Origin: Tilletia caries
Lineage: Eukaryota; Basidiomycota; Exobasidiomycetes; Tilletiales; Tilletiaceae
Direction: 5' to 3'
DNA: 64,000 bases
Assembly: GCA_032718865.1 (NCBI GenBank)
Contig: JALUTQ010000001.1
Coordinates: 930,001 to 994,000, forward strand
In this document: positions 33,251 to 43,000 of the stretch, piece by piece
How the letters are laid out: the number at the start of each line of letters is the position of its first letter
How positions within the stretch are numbered: the first letter of the stretch is position 1
Notes under the pieces: generated by a model
What the model was told of the DNA's origin: nothing
Seen by the model: only the letters and a program-made list of their open reading frames with translations
The model's database searches: none
Translations under genes and position numbers: made by a program

Positions 33251-34501
33251 GAAATGCAATCTTCCTTACTTAGTAGCCTCAGACAGCTCTGATCACTTCC
33301 TGCGCCCGACCACGACCATGATGTCCGACACAGGGGGAGACTATGTCATTTTTTTTTTCTTCAATCTATAAAAACGATAGCTACAGTCTCGCCGAGCATG
33401 AGAGTGAAGGTCTGAAAGAGAACGGATGAGAATTGAGCGAGTACTGTCAGTGACAAGTTGGCGAAGACTCGGGTGAGAGCGCGCGACCGATGTAAATCAA
33501 CTCCTGTCATGTTCTGCCTCAGCAGGATTTTGGTATTTTAGTATCATCTTTAACCAGCCAAAGGGGCTCCTGAGCCTCGACCTCGTTCGGGCCTTCGAGG
33601 AAAACCTAGCCAGAGTCGTTGTGATCTGATCGCTGAGCTATGAAGCGGCTCAAGCCGCGAGCATTACAACTTCTCATACAGATTTCTCGGGCTTACTCCT
33701 CCAAAAGACTGGACATGAAGATGGCGGAAGGGCAATCAGTTTGTCAAAAGCAGGCCAAATATTTTTTTGGTCCTGGTATCGAATGAAACGATGGATTCCC
33801 AAGCATTGTGCAACCGGCTGTAGTATGGGGTTATATCTGCCCCTTAGATTTTTACGGCCGAGAAAAAGTGTTGCAACATCCTTCGAATGAAATTCTTCAA
33901 AACTCCTTTAAATCTTCTCAAACTTCGCCTGGGTGTCCGTGTTCTAAGCATCCATCGACGCTCTCGATTTCTCCCAGTTTTCTTTATGAAGATAGCAATT
34001 TGCTGTTCACATGCCGTCCTTCCGCCGTTCGTTGCCCGTTTCTGTCTATCTTCCACCTCCACTTTTCCCACGCCTTCGATAGCCGGTTTTGTCTATTGGC
34101 CGACCCCGGTCGGTACCCGACCCCTCTGAGTTACCCTCCTTGACCGTCCCAGCAACCTACTTAATAAAGCGGGCTCAAATTTTGCATGGATGTCAAGGAT
34201 ACCTGTACGCGTACTCATGCGAGATTTGAGGTCAATCGATGCAGAATTGCTGTTGAAAGTAAGGGAGGAGCCGTTTTCTTTGGCTTAAAGAGGCGAAAAG
34301 TGGAAGTCTTTGTGGTTTTAGAGCTCTGACTGCTCTAGTGCCGGGGTCGGCCCGTCGACCTAAACCGACCGGGGTCGGCCAATAGACACGACCTCGATAG
34401 CCATGGTCAAAAGTCAAAACCCTCCGAGGAAGTTCATAGCCATAGTTAAAACTCAAAACCCTCCGAGAAAGTTGAAAGGTCTTCAACTTTTTGACGAACG
34501 C
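33251..34501. other. Gene-free stretch with a short inverted repeat
   Basis: No gene supported. GTCTATTGGCCGACCCCGGT at about 34089 and its reverse complement at about 34369 form an inverted repeat some 280 bp apart, perhaps remnants of an element end. Confidence 0.4.
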
Positions 34502-35756
34502 ATTCCCCAGACTTTAGTACTGGGGTTATAGAGGTGGTTTTCTTACGGCCGTAGAGCTATCCGCCTACATCAATTGAAACTTTTTTCGCAATTCTGCACG
34601 TATCCTCCTCAAAACTTCTCAGCAGGGGAAGAACCCTATCTTCTGTTATGTCGCCAAGTTACGCGTTGTTTGGATGACTTTGAAGGGGGGTCAATTGGGA
34701 CGTCCCCGACCGGTTTTGACCTCGTCACGGAGTTAGCAAGTTTCCGTGATTTCCGGCGTCCACTTCACCTCCGAAAGGTCCAAACCTTAACGCCGCTTGT
34801 GTCATTGTGTGATCATGATCACCGATTCCAACCACTGACTACTGACTCTGTCCGACTCCGGACTCAACCACTTCATGAATTCCGTGGAAGCCATAGGGGT
34901 CTGGGGGGAACGCCCCCAGTCAACCAGTTGTGTAATCTTGTGATAGATGGCTCCACGTGGCCACTATCTTATCTTTCCTTCCCACTATCTTTTATCCCTT
35001 CCTCTCACACATTCCGCATAGCAACATCACTCTCACCTCCACTTTCCCACGCTATTCTCTCTCGAGTCTCGACCTCATCCTTTCTCTTTCTTCTCCACTT
35101 TCCTCTCTCCTTTCTCTCGGCCGAGATCTTTCTCTTTCCTGTCACCTTCGCATCGCACTTCCCACTGTACTTAGCTCTCATCATCGAACTACATACCTCT
35201 TGCCTTTGCCTTTTACTAGTAGCTGCACCAGCTATCTAGTACAGAGCGAGGGAAAAGTGTGACGTGGGAAAAGTGGAGGCAGGATGTTGCTATGCGGAGG
35301 AGTGCGAGTGTGAGAAAAGGAAAGGAAACGAAGAGGAAGAGGAACAGATAAGATAAGATAAGATAAGATAAGATAAGATAAGATAAGATAAGAGCCACAT
35401 GGACCTCGTCCAGCACACAACCACTTCATGAATTCCGTGGAAGCCATAGGGGGGGGGGGGGTCTGGGGGGGGGAACGCCCCAATCAACCAGTTGTGCAAT
35501 CTCGACGACGTCTACCGGTCTACCCCACGCCCCACCCTCGCACCAAGATTATTGACAGCTTCTACCACAGACCAGGCCTATACCAATTACCACTCTGACA
35601 TCAACTGAGGCCATCTCCGTGACGTGTAACCACGACCACTTCTACCAATGTGTAGATACTCTGATCAATTTCTGGCACACGTCTTTCTCGGCCGTAAGTT
35701 GAAATGAAAACCCTTAAATCCTCAAAAAGTCTGGGGAAAACTCTGACACGCAGAGC
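34502..35756 (+). mobile_element. Element related to the tandem-array family
   Basis: Starts ATTCCCCAGACTTTAGTACT, then GGGGTTATAG and CTTACGGCCGTA as in the array units. Ends AAAAAGTCTGGGGAAAACTC (about 35723) with a perfect CTCTG-ACACG-CAGAG hairpin at the tip. The interior holds two copies of a CTTCATGAATTCCGTGGAAG block followed by G runs (34877, 35425) and a GATAA microsatellite. It carries no long gene fragment that I can identify. Confidence 0.6.
35346..35392. repeat. (AGATA)n microsatellite
   Basis: About nine uninterrupted 5-bp units (GATAA phase). Confidence 0.9.
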
Positions 35757-35962
35757 ATGGAAGGTTGGCAACGATCACGATTCACGCAGCTACCAACTGC
35801 CCAACTTACTCCAGCGTTCACCAACCTTCAACTCTGACCTGCCTAAAACTTACAAGTCGTGCCAGTCATAAGTTGCTTGAGATACACGCCTACATCTACC
35901 AGGGGATGGTGCTCCAGAAGACCAGAATGCTACTGACTACTGACTACTGACTACTGACTACT

Positions 35963-36510
35963 CGTCAGTCCATATCGATTTATCAACTGTGGCCTGTGGG
36001 TCACCGATCAGGGACGCAATACACATGTTACATTACATCTTTGGGGAGTTCTATGTCTATCTGCTCATCACCTATGTTGTGTGGAAAATCATTGCGGAGA
36101 GATCGAAGGGTAGCGAAGCTACCCTGAGAGCGAGGCGCGGTAAGCGTCAGTCCATATCGATTTATCAACTGTGGCATGTGGGTCACCGATCAGGTACGCA
36201 ATACACATGTTACATTACATCTGTGGGGAGTTTTATCTGCTCATCATCTATGTTGTCAGTTGTGTGGATAATCATGGCGGAGAGCTCGAAGGGTAGCGAA
36301 GCTACCCTGAGAGCGAGGCGCGGTAAGCGTCAGTCCATATCGATTTGTCAACTGTGGCCTGTGGGTCACCGATCAGGGACGCAATACACATGTTACATTA
36401 CATCTTTGGGGAGTTCTATGTCTATCTGCTCATCACCTATGTTGTGTGGAAAATCATTGCGGAGAGATCGAAGGGTAGCGAAGCTACCCTGAGAGCGAGG
36501 CGCGGAGGGC
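35963..36510 (+). repeat. Triple ~183-bp tandem repeat
   Basis: Three copies starting CGTCAGTCCATATCGATTTA at 35963, 36145 and 36328. Each ends with GGTAGCGAAGCTACC and GAGAGCGAGGCGCGG. The palindrome is the one found in the tandem array units. Frames open across all three units but carry no recognisable domain. Confidence 0.8.
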
Positions 36511-36721
36511 GTCTATGTGATTTGAATGATTGAAAATGCTTCTGGGCCATTGTTTAGGTATGCAATCCACATCCGACAGGTCACAGCATTGAGCACGCCT
36601 TTTGAGAATTCGAGTCTAAGATATCCAGACCAAGCATTAAGCAACATCAGTCATCAAGAGTCAAGACATGCATGTTTCTTGGTACTTTTCATTTCCCGTT
36701 CATATTCTAATTTCTATAAAC

Positions 36722-38511
36722 TCATGGCCTCAAAAAGTCTGGGGAACACTCTGGCTCAAAAGCCAGGCCGGTGGGATCGGATAGCGTTCCTTGTTTGTCC
36801 GGCGTCGAGGCTTGAGAGGCAGTCGGTGAGCGTGTTGTGAGTCGTCTGTGTCGAAAGCGCCGACTGCGAACCGGCCGTTCCTGGTTAACGACCGCAGCTG
36901 CCTCGGCGAGTTGCTGCAGAGCACGATGCTCCTGGTTCGATTGTACCGCATTGCCTCCAACCCTGGGGTCTCCATCGTCTCGCCACAGTCTGGCGGCCGT
37001 CCTCAGCGCTCGTTGTTCTCCTACACCAAGCTGCGCGTGCTCAACCTCCTCTTGATTCATCGCAACCACTGCGTGCGGAATTCGATAGAAATGGTCCTTC
37101 AGCGTCTTGATAGTTTCCTCCATGCGTCCAAACTCGTCAAGGTCGATCTTTGGTCCATACTTCGGCAGCGTGGGATCGTCGTGGTAGAAAGGCTTCTTTG
37201 GCTTCTCTTCTGGTGCTGCCAAGGGTGCTGAGGCTGGGACTGACTTGGGCTGCGGTTCAGACTTGACGGCAACTGAAGCGGCTGAAGTCGAAGTACCGGG
37301 TTCGGTCTTGACCTGTGTCTTGCGAAGAACCTCCGTACCTCGTATCGCGCCAAGTATTTCAAAGTCGGAATCGTCGTCTTCGTCATAGATGAACTCCGAT
37401 TGCACGACGGGCTTAACACGCGCCGGCGCGTCATCGCCGCGCGCTGATGAAGAGGATGCATTGGTGGCTGGAGCGGTCGCACTGGAAGGCGGAAGGAATG
37501 GGTGTATCTTGGGCGGAATGTGAAGCTTGACATTGGGCTCGTTCTTGTCCAGTGCAGCCGCCCAGACCTTGAGAGAGCTAAAGCCAAGCTGCAGGTGAGT
37601 GCTTGGTTTCCAGTACGGAAGCCAGCAGAACTTGTCACCGTCTATCTTCCACGGGCAAGATGTATCCCGACAGATGTACTTGGCCATCAGCTGCTTCAGC
37701 CAATTATGGATTCCAGGTGGAAGGCTTGGGTCCGATTCGTTCTTCTCCTTGGCCGTGGACTTGAGCTTGCCGGACACACAAACTTGATTCGACTCCGTCT
37801 TTGCGCCCTTGGCCTTGCCGACGTCTCCTGGCGGCAGTATGTCCGATTTCAGCGTGATGTGAATGCGTCCGAAGTTGGATTCGCCGAGTTCGTCGAGAAA
37901 GCAGGAAAATGACTCCTCTCCTTCTTAATCGTCCGCATGAATGTCGATGAGGGTGAGGTTCTTGAAGTATACAGCGGTTGAGCTCTCGGCTTGAGCAGAG
38001 ATCTTCCAGTTGATAGGAAGGCCACCAATGATTGGCTTAGCCTTGCGTTCAAGTCGCTCCATGAACGTCCAGAGAGTGTCGTTGGCGAAGACCTTGAAGA
38101 GGTGTTCTTCGGCCGTAACCTGGCGCAGCTTTCGTTCCGCCACCACTTTGGCGTTCGGGTTTCCGGATTGGAAGAAGAGGAGCTTGATCTCGTAGCATCG
38201 AGGCGTGGTGGGGGACTTCTTTGCCGACACGGACGCGTCGCAGTGATCTGCAACACCGAAACAAGCAATATGATCAGCATACATGCGGTTTGAACGCTAC
38301 CGAAGAGGCGGAGATCGCATTTACTGGGCTCACCTCGAATCAAAGTGTTCAAGGACTGGTTTTCCTTGTCTGTTGCCGTTGTAGCCTGATTGCCTCTCCT
38401 TGCGTGCTTTGGCAGCCGAAGGTTGATCTTCAGCGAGGGTTGTTCGGGTTTTGCCGTGCCTGGCTGTGCTTCAGGCTCGCCCGATGCCTTGCGTTTGAGG
38501 GGGCTGGACAT
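36722..38511 (-). pseudogene. Paralogue B of the CxxxxC..H..W protein, interrupted by TAA
   Basis: Exons 38511-38334 and 38247 onward. The frame is open to a TAA at 37927-37925 (after IDIHADD) and continues open in the same frame (EGEESFSCFLDELGE) to 36722, so one stop separates two well-preserved halves. The downstream half has CRDTSCPWKIDGDKFC, then a His, FSSLKVWAAAL and an IPP pair, an acidic DEDDDSDFEIL stretch, and YGPKIDLDEFG with IKTLKDHF. These align in order with the 26387-28087 gene. The final residues (PECSPDFLRP) are encoded by a mobile-element terminus. Premature stop plus altered C-terminus suggest a pseudogene; a sequencing error or stop readthrough is possible. Confidence 0.6.
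36731..36768 (+). mobile_element. 3' terminus of an array-family element
   Basis: AAAAAGTCTGGGGAACACTC then CTGG-CTCAAAAG-CCAG hairpin, the same layout as the array-unit 3' end. It overlaps the 3' end of paralogue B, so its insertion probably replaced that gene's original C-terminus. Confidence 0.55.
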
Positions 38512-39534
38512 TGATGTGGAGTCTGGAATGAGCAAAGTGAAAGGAAGGGAGAGGAGAGAGCTGCGAGAGAGGAACGGGTGCAGAAGAGGGACTGGACAGC
38601 TGCAAGAGAGAGGGACAAGATGCAATGGGTCATGGGAGTTGGAAGTAAGTCAAGTTAGTCAGCTGCCCAGTCTTCGGCGCGCAGCCGGCATGGCATTTAG
38701 TTCAAGTCATTGCTGTAAATTCACCCTTGATGTATTCGCGTCTCACGACCTTAGGGATGGTCTTGGGCGATGGATGGTGGTGTATGGCGCTGCGTGAGTG
38801 AGTGTGTTGAGCTGCGGTTGGGTGTTGTTGAGTAGTGGTGAGTGCGCGGGTGAAAGTCGAAATCCCTCGGCGTTTTTCATTTCAAAATTCAATAAGCTCA
38901 AACACCGAGCCTCCAGAAAACTCCGGCAGTCAAAACTTTTGCATACGACTGTATGTAGGCCATATTAGTATTGACAAGCAGTGGGACGGACAACCTCCGA
39001 CACTGCTTGAGTCAGACACAACCGTAATATGAGAATTTGTAACTGCGCGCGGAGCGCGCTTAGAAAATTTGTAACTAGCCTTACAACTCCCTGGAGCTCC
39101 TTCAGCACCACCTGGAGGCCATTTCCTTCGATCATCTCGCTCAGAACTCAGGCACGCTTGTTCAGATGTCTCTCCTCAGCGGCGTAGCCGCGAAAAATGT
39201 GCTATTTTGAACGATTTTTGACTGAAATGTCGCGTGTCTGACGGGTGGCAAGTATGCTGGCGTATCGGAAAGAGAGCTCTGTAGGGAGGCTAAAGAGGGG
39301 GAAAGGGCAAAGAGCAGAGAGATCATGCGCTGAGGGAGAAGAACAGGGGGGGAAGGAACGAGATGGAAAGAATGTCAGCGACGCCAGGTTTGAATGTATG
39401 CGCTTGTACGCTCGCTTGTCCCAGGTTGTCCTACATACTCAGGTTCGAGCCGCACAAGAACCAGCCAGCTTCTGCTGTTCTGCAGTGAAAGAGGATAGCG
39501 CTTGAAATTAGATGTCAACCTTAGGTGAGTTGTG
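38512..39534. other. Gene-free stretch
   Basis: No supported gene or element. Some GCGCGCGGAGCGCGC palindromic sequence near 39047. Confidence 0.4.
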
Positions 39535-40045
39535 ACTTTGCAGTTGCGATTTGGACCTTGATTCTCCCTCTCCGAACGAGGAGGTCTGGATTCTGGAAAA
39601 GGCTGAGACTTGCCCAATGCCTTCCACGAAGCGACACAGGTGACGAGGCGGGACCAATTTTCGACGGGAGAGCGACATTCGACACGGTCTATACTGGGCG
39701 CGGATGAGGTGGCCAAGTACTGTCGCAGTGTGACTATCGGGAAGTTGCTGGATGGAAAAGTTGAGGAGATGGTCGACGATCGACGGAGTCCATGGCGGGA
39801 AGATGGGCAGGCTCAACGTGAGGGATGCATGTGCAGAATATAAATTACATGGTGGGAACAGTCAATATCTAAGCAGCATTAGTAGTTTAGTGGTAAAATA
39901 GGCGCTTGCCATCCCATGAGATTCAATTGCGCCTGCCGAGGGTTCGATTCCCTCCTAATGCATTCTTTTTTCCCATTTTTGATTTTTGCCATTGACCCCA
40001 GTCCCCACGCCAGATCGTCATCTCCCTTCCATCGCAACCACCATC
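39535..40045 (+). repeat. Inverted duplication, left arm (contains tRNA-Gly)
   Basis: Matches the reverse complement of about 51405-51913. Near-identity from about 39660 to 40045, including the tRNA and the CCAGATCGTCATCTCCCTTC block, with weaker similarity at the outer side. The arm ends inside the region just upstream of the transcription factor gene. Confidence 0.85.
39876..39962 (+). tRNA. tRNA-Gly(GCC) with 16-nt intron
   Basis: Acceptor stem GCATTAG/CTAATGC pairs perfectly, anticodon stem GGCGC/GCGCC, loop TTGCCA with anticodon GCC followed by a 16-nt intron after position 37, T stem GAGGG-TTCGATT-CCCTC, discriminator A. A box (TAGTTTAGTGG) and B box (GGTTCGATTCC) are canonical; a T run follows as a Pol III terminator. 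Confidence 0.95.
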
Positions 40046-40086
40046 ATCATCATCATCCCTGCCGACCCAACGCTCGCTCGCTCTAT

Positions 40087-43000
40087 ATGGTTCGGCACTG
40101 GTCCTCGGGGACCCATCCCACCGAGCACAGCAGCAGCAACAGTAGGACCTCGTCCCCAGCAAACGTCGTCAGATTTGCCTCATCCGCGTCCTCACAGCCG
40201 CCGCCGCCGCCGCCGCAGCAGCAGCCATCTTCGCTCCTGCACTCATCCCCGGCCTTGACCTCCAGCATGAGCTCCGGCTGGGGTCCCCCTCCGTCTCTGC
40301 AGCGCATGGCATCCTCTCCAGCATCATCGGCGCTCTATCCACAGCATATCGGCCCCTCCCCAACGTCCATGCCGCCCTCCTCTTCCGCATCGGCTCTCAC
40401 AACACAGTCCGGCGGTCCACATCCGCCGCCCTTCCCTCCCATCCGCGCACTCACCGGATATGAGGGCGCAGATGACGACCACGACGAGGACGGAGAAGAG
40501 GATGATGAAGAGGATGACAATGAGGATGAAGACGAGGATGAGGAGGGAGAGGACGATGCTAGTCTGCCAGAGGACAGCATGGCGGCCTCCAAGAAGCGCA
40601 AACGAAAGGATAGCGGCACGACAGACGCGCAGAATCCAGCAGCATCATCGGCAGCTGGTCCATCTACTTCCACCTCCCACTCTCAAAACGCTGGCCAAGT
40701 ATCCTCATCCTCCACCTCCCTCCTGGCGGAAGATGAACCTCGCGAGAAGAAGCCAAAAGTGAGCCGCGGCTCCAAAGCATGCACAAACTGTCGCCGTCTC
40801 AAAATGCGCTGTGTGCCTTCCACAAACGAAGGCGGACACCCCTGCAAGCGTTGTCTCAACTCCGGTGGAAGCTGCGTCTTTGAAGTTTCCCAGCGCGGGA
40901 AACGCACCTCCAAGGGCAAACGCACAGAGGCTATGGCCGCCTCCCTCAAGAAGATGGAGGAAACTCTCAACTCGGTCCTTCGTAGCATTCGCGATCCAGC
41001 TGGTTCTGGCGGGGGGAACGTCGACCTCGCCCCGTCCAACTCGATGGGTTCCGACTTTGCGAATGCAATTGGAGCTACGAACGACTTGCCTCGTTCGCCC
41101 TTCGACCAGTTTGCCCCGTCCACATCGCGCGTTACCTCGGCACCTGTGGCATCAGGCAGGTTGGCCCCGGGCGCAAGTCCTGGGGGTCAGCACATCAATC
41201 CGGCTTCCATCATCACAGCAGCCGCGGCGGCAGCAGCAGGAGCAGGAGCAGCAGTAGGAGTAGCCCCTGGCGCGCATAGCTCATCCCGCAGTTCTCATGG
41301 CGGCTCCCAAGCAGCCGGCCTCTCACCCGACCAGGAACGCACCGCAGGCGGTGATAGCGGCTCGGGAAATGCTTCAGCCACCTATGACCGGTCACGGCCC
41401 GCAGACGCGTCCTCAACCTCGGGCTCCTCGCAGCACCACGATTCCCATCCCCATCACCACAATCACCATCCTCAGCAGCGCTTGCCTAGTAAGAGCTCGC
41501 CACGGCTCCATAGTCTGCCCGACAACTCCCTCAACCCGCTTGGTCTGCTTGCCGAGGCCAGTCTGCACAACACCGAGAGGGCCTCCCGGAGGGCGGCCGC
41601 GGCGATACATCACAGAAGGGGCACTTCTTTCACAAGCTCGCGTGAGGGCTTGTTGGATGACGATGCCGGAGAGGTGGGAATCAGTCCAGCGGCCATCTCT
41701 GAACGAAGCGCGCCTGGTGGGGAGAGTTCTCAGGCTGGCGCGACGGCGGGGGCGGCGGGAGAGGATGGCACGCCTCGGGGCCGATCGGGTACGGGCGGTG
41801 CGGCAGATAGTGGTGGGCTGGGAAAGAAAGCAGATGGCAAGGCGCGGGCTATGAGCTCGGCGGGTGTGGGCGGGGGTAGTACAGCAACTGCTACGTCAGC
41901 CGCTGCGGCTCATGCCGACAAGGGTGACAACGCCGTCCACGGAGATGAAGACACAACCAACCTGCCCCGCTTCGTCCGACCGGAGGGCGATCTGTCCCAC
42001 GCGCTCGGCGTAGCCTCCAGCTCGTACTTCAAACCGGGGCCCTTGAGCAACCTGCCCTTACGCCGGGTCATCATCGAGCGCGAGGTCCCGCCCCAGCTGC
42101 TGACCCAGGGCATCATCTCCTCCGAAGAGATTCTGGATCTGTTCCAGATCTACTTCCACTACTGCGCGACGCATGTCCTCTTGCTTGACCCGGACATGCA
42201 TACGCCTGCGTTGATATGCGCCCGGTCGCCCTTCTTATTTTCAGCGGTCTGCTGTGTGGCTTCGAGGTATTACTCGCATAAGCGGCCGGACTTGTATGCC
42301 AAGTGTTTGGCGGAGGCGAAGCGCTGTGCTTTTGGTGAGTAGGATCCTCTCTTAGAAGTTCGAGTCAAATGCGGACAGCTCCTCTGACGATTGCTTTTGT
42401 TGGCGTGGGACAGACATCATGCACCGCGGCTACAAGTCGGTCGAGATCGTGCAGGGCTTCTTACTACTTTCGATGTGGAATCAGCCTTCGGAGCGGTACG
42501 AGACAGACAAGACCTGGCTCTTCAGCGGCGTGGCGATGCGCATGGCGACCGACCTGAACCTGCACCGGAAATCAGTACTAACGCTGCCCCCGGACATGTC
42601 ACCCAACGACCCCATCGTGCTCGAGCGGGAGCGCGAAATTTTGAATCGGGAGCGGACATGGTACGTATGCTTCTCGATCGACCGCGCGCTGTCGGCTCAG
42701 ATGGGCAAACCATACACGATCCGGGAGGACTTCCTCACGCGGAATTGCAAATACTGGTGCGAGCAGCGGGTCAGTCAGCCCTGGGACCTGGCCCTCTCGG
42801 CCCTGGTGGACCTGCTCCGACTGACGTCCCGAATGCTCGACATGTTATACTCCTCCACCCGGTCGGTGAACGGGCTGAACATGGAGCTCGACTACAGCAC
42901 GATGCTTCGGATATGGAACGAGCAGCTGGATGAGCTTCGGGATCAGCTCTCGTACAAGGGCGTTTTTCCTGCCTCGTTCCGGCCGCATTCGGACCCGTTC

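Noticed and set aside
35989..36533. 167-aa frame across the 183-bp triple repeat as a repeat protein gene
   Set aside because: The unit contains a DNA palindrome shared with non-coding elements and the frame has no domain; it is open only because the unit lengths (182-183 bp) happen to avoid stops.
39508..39816. Open frame LPIFPPWTPSIVDHLLNFSI found in both duplication arms (minus at 39.6 kb, plus at 51.7 kb)
   Set aside because: It has no ATG (TTG start) and its conservation is explained by the recent duplication; the sequences diverge where the arms end. It could still be an exon of a lost gene.
39916..40086. In-frame N-terminal extension of the Zn2Cys6 factor (MRFNCACRGF...)
   Set aside because: The extension is the tRNA-Gly sequence and its trailer read as codons; the same peptide appears beside the second tRNA copy on the other strand. 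The ATG at 40087 was used.
40444..40680. CRISPR-like or other prokaryotic arrays
   Set aside because: The repetitive acidic and Gln/Gly-codon tracts are coding low complexity in a eukaryotic gene; no spacer-repeat pattern exists in the window.
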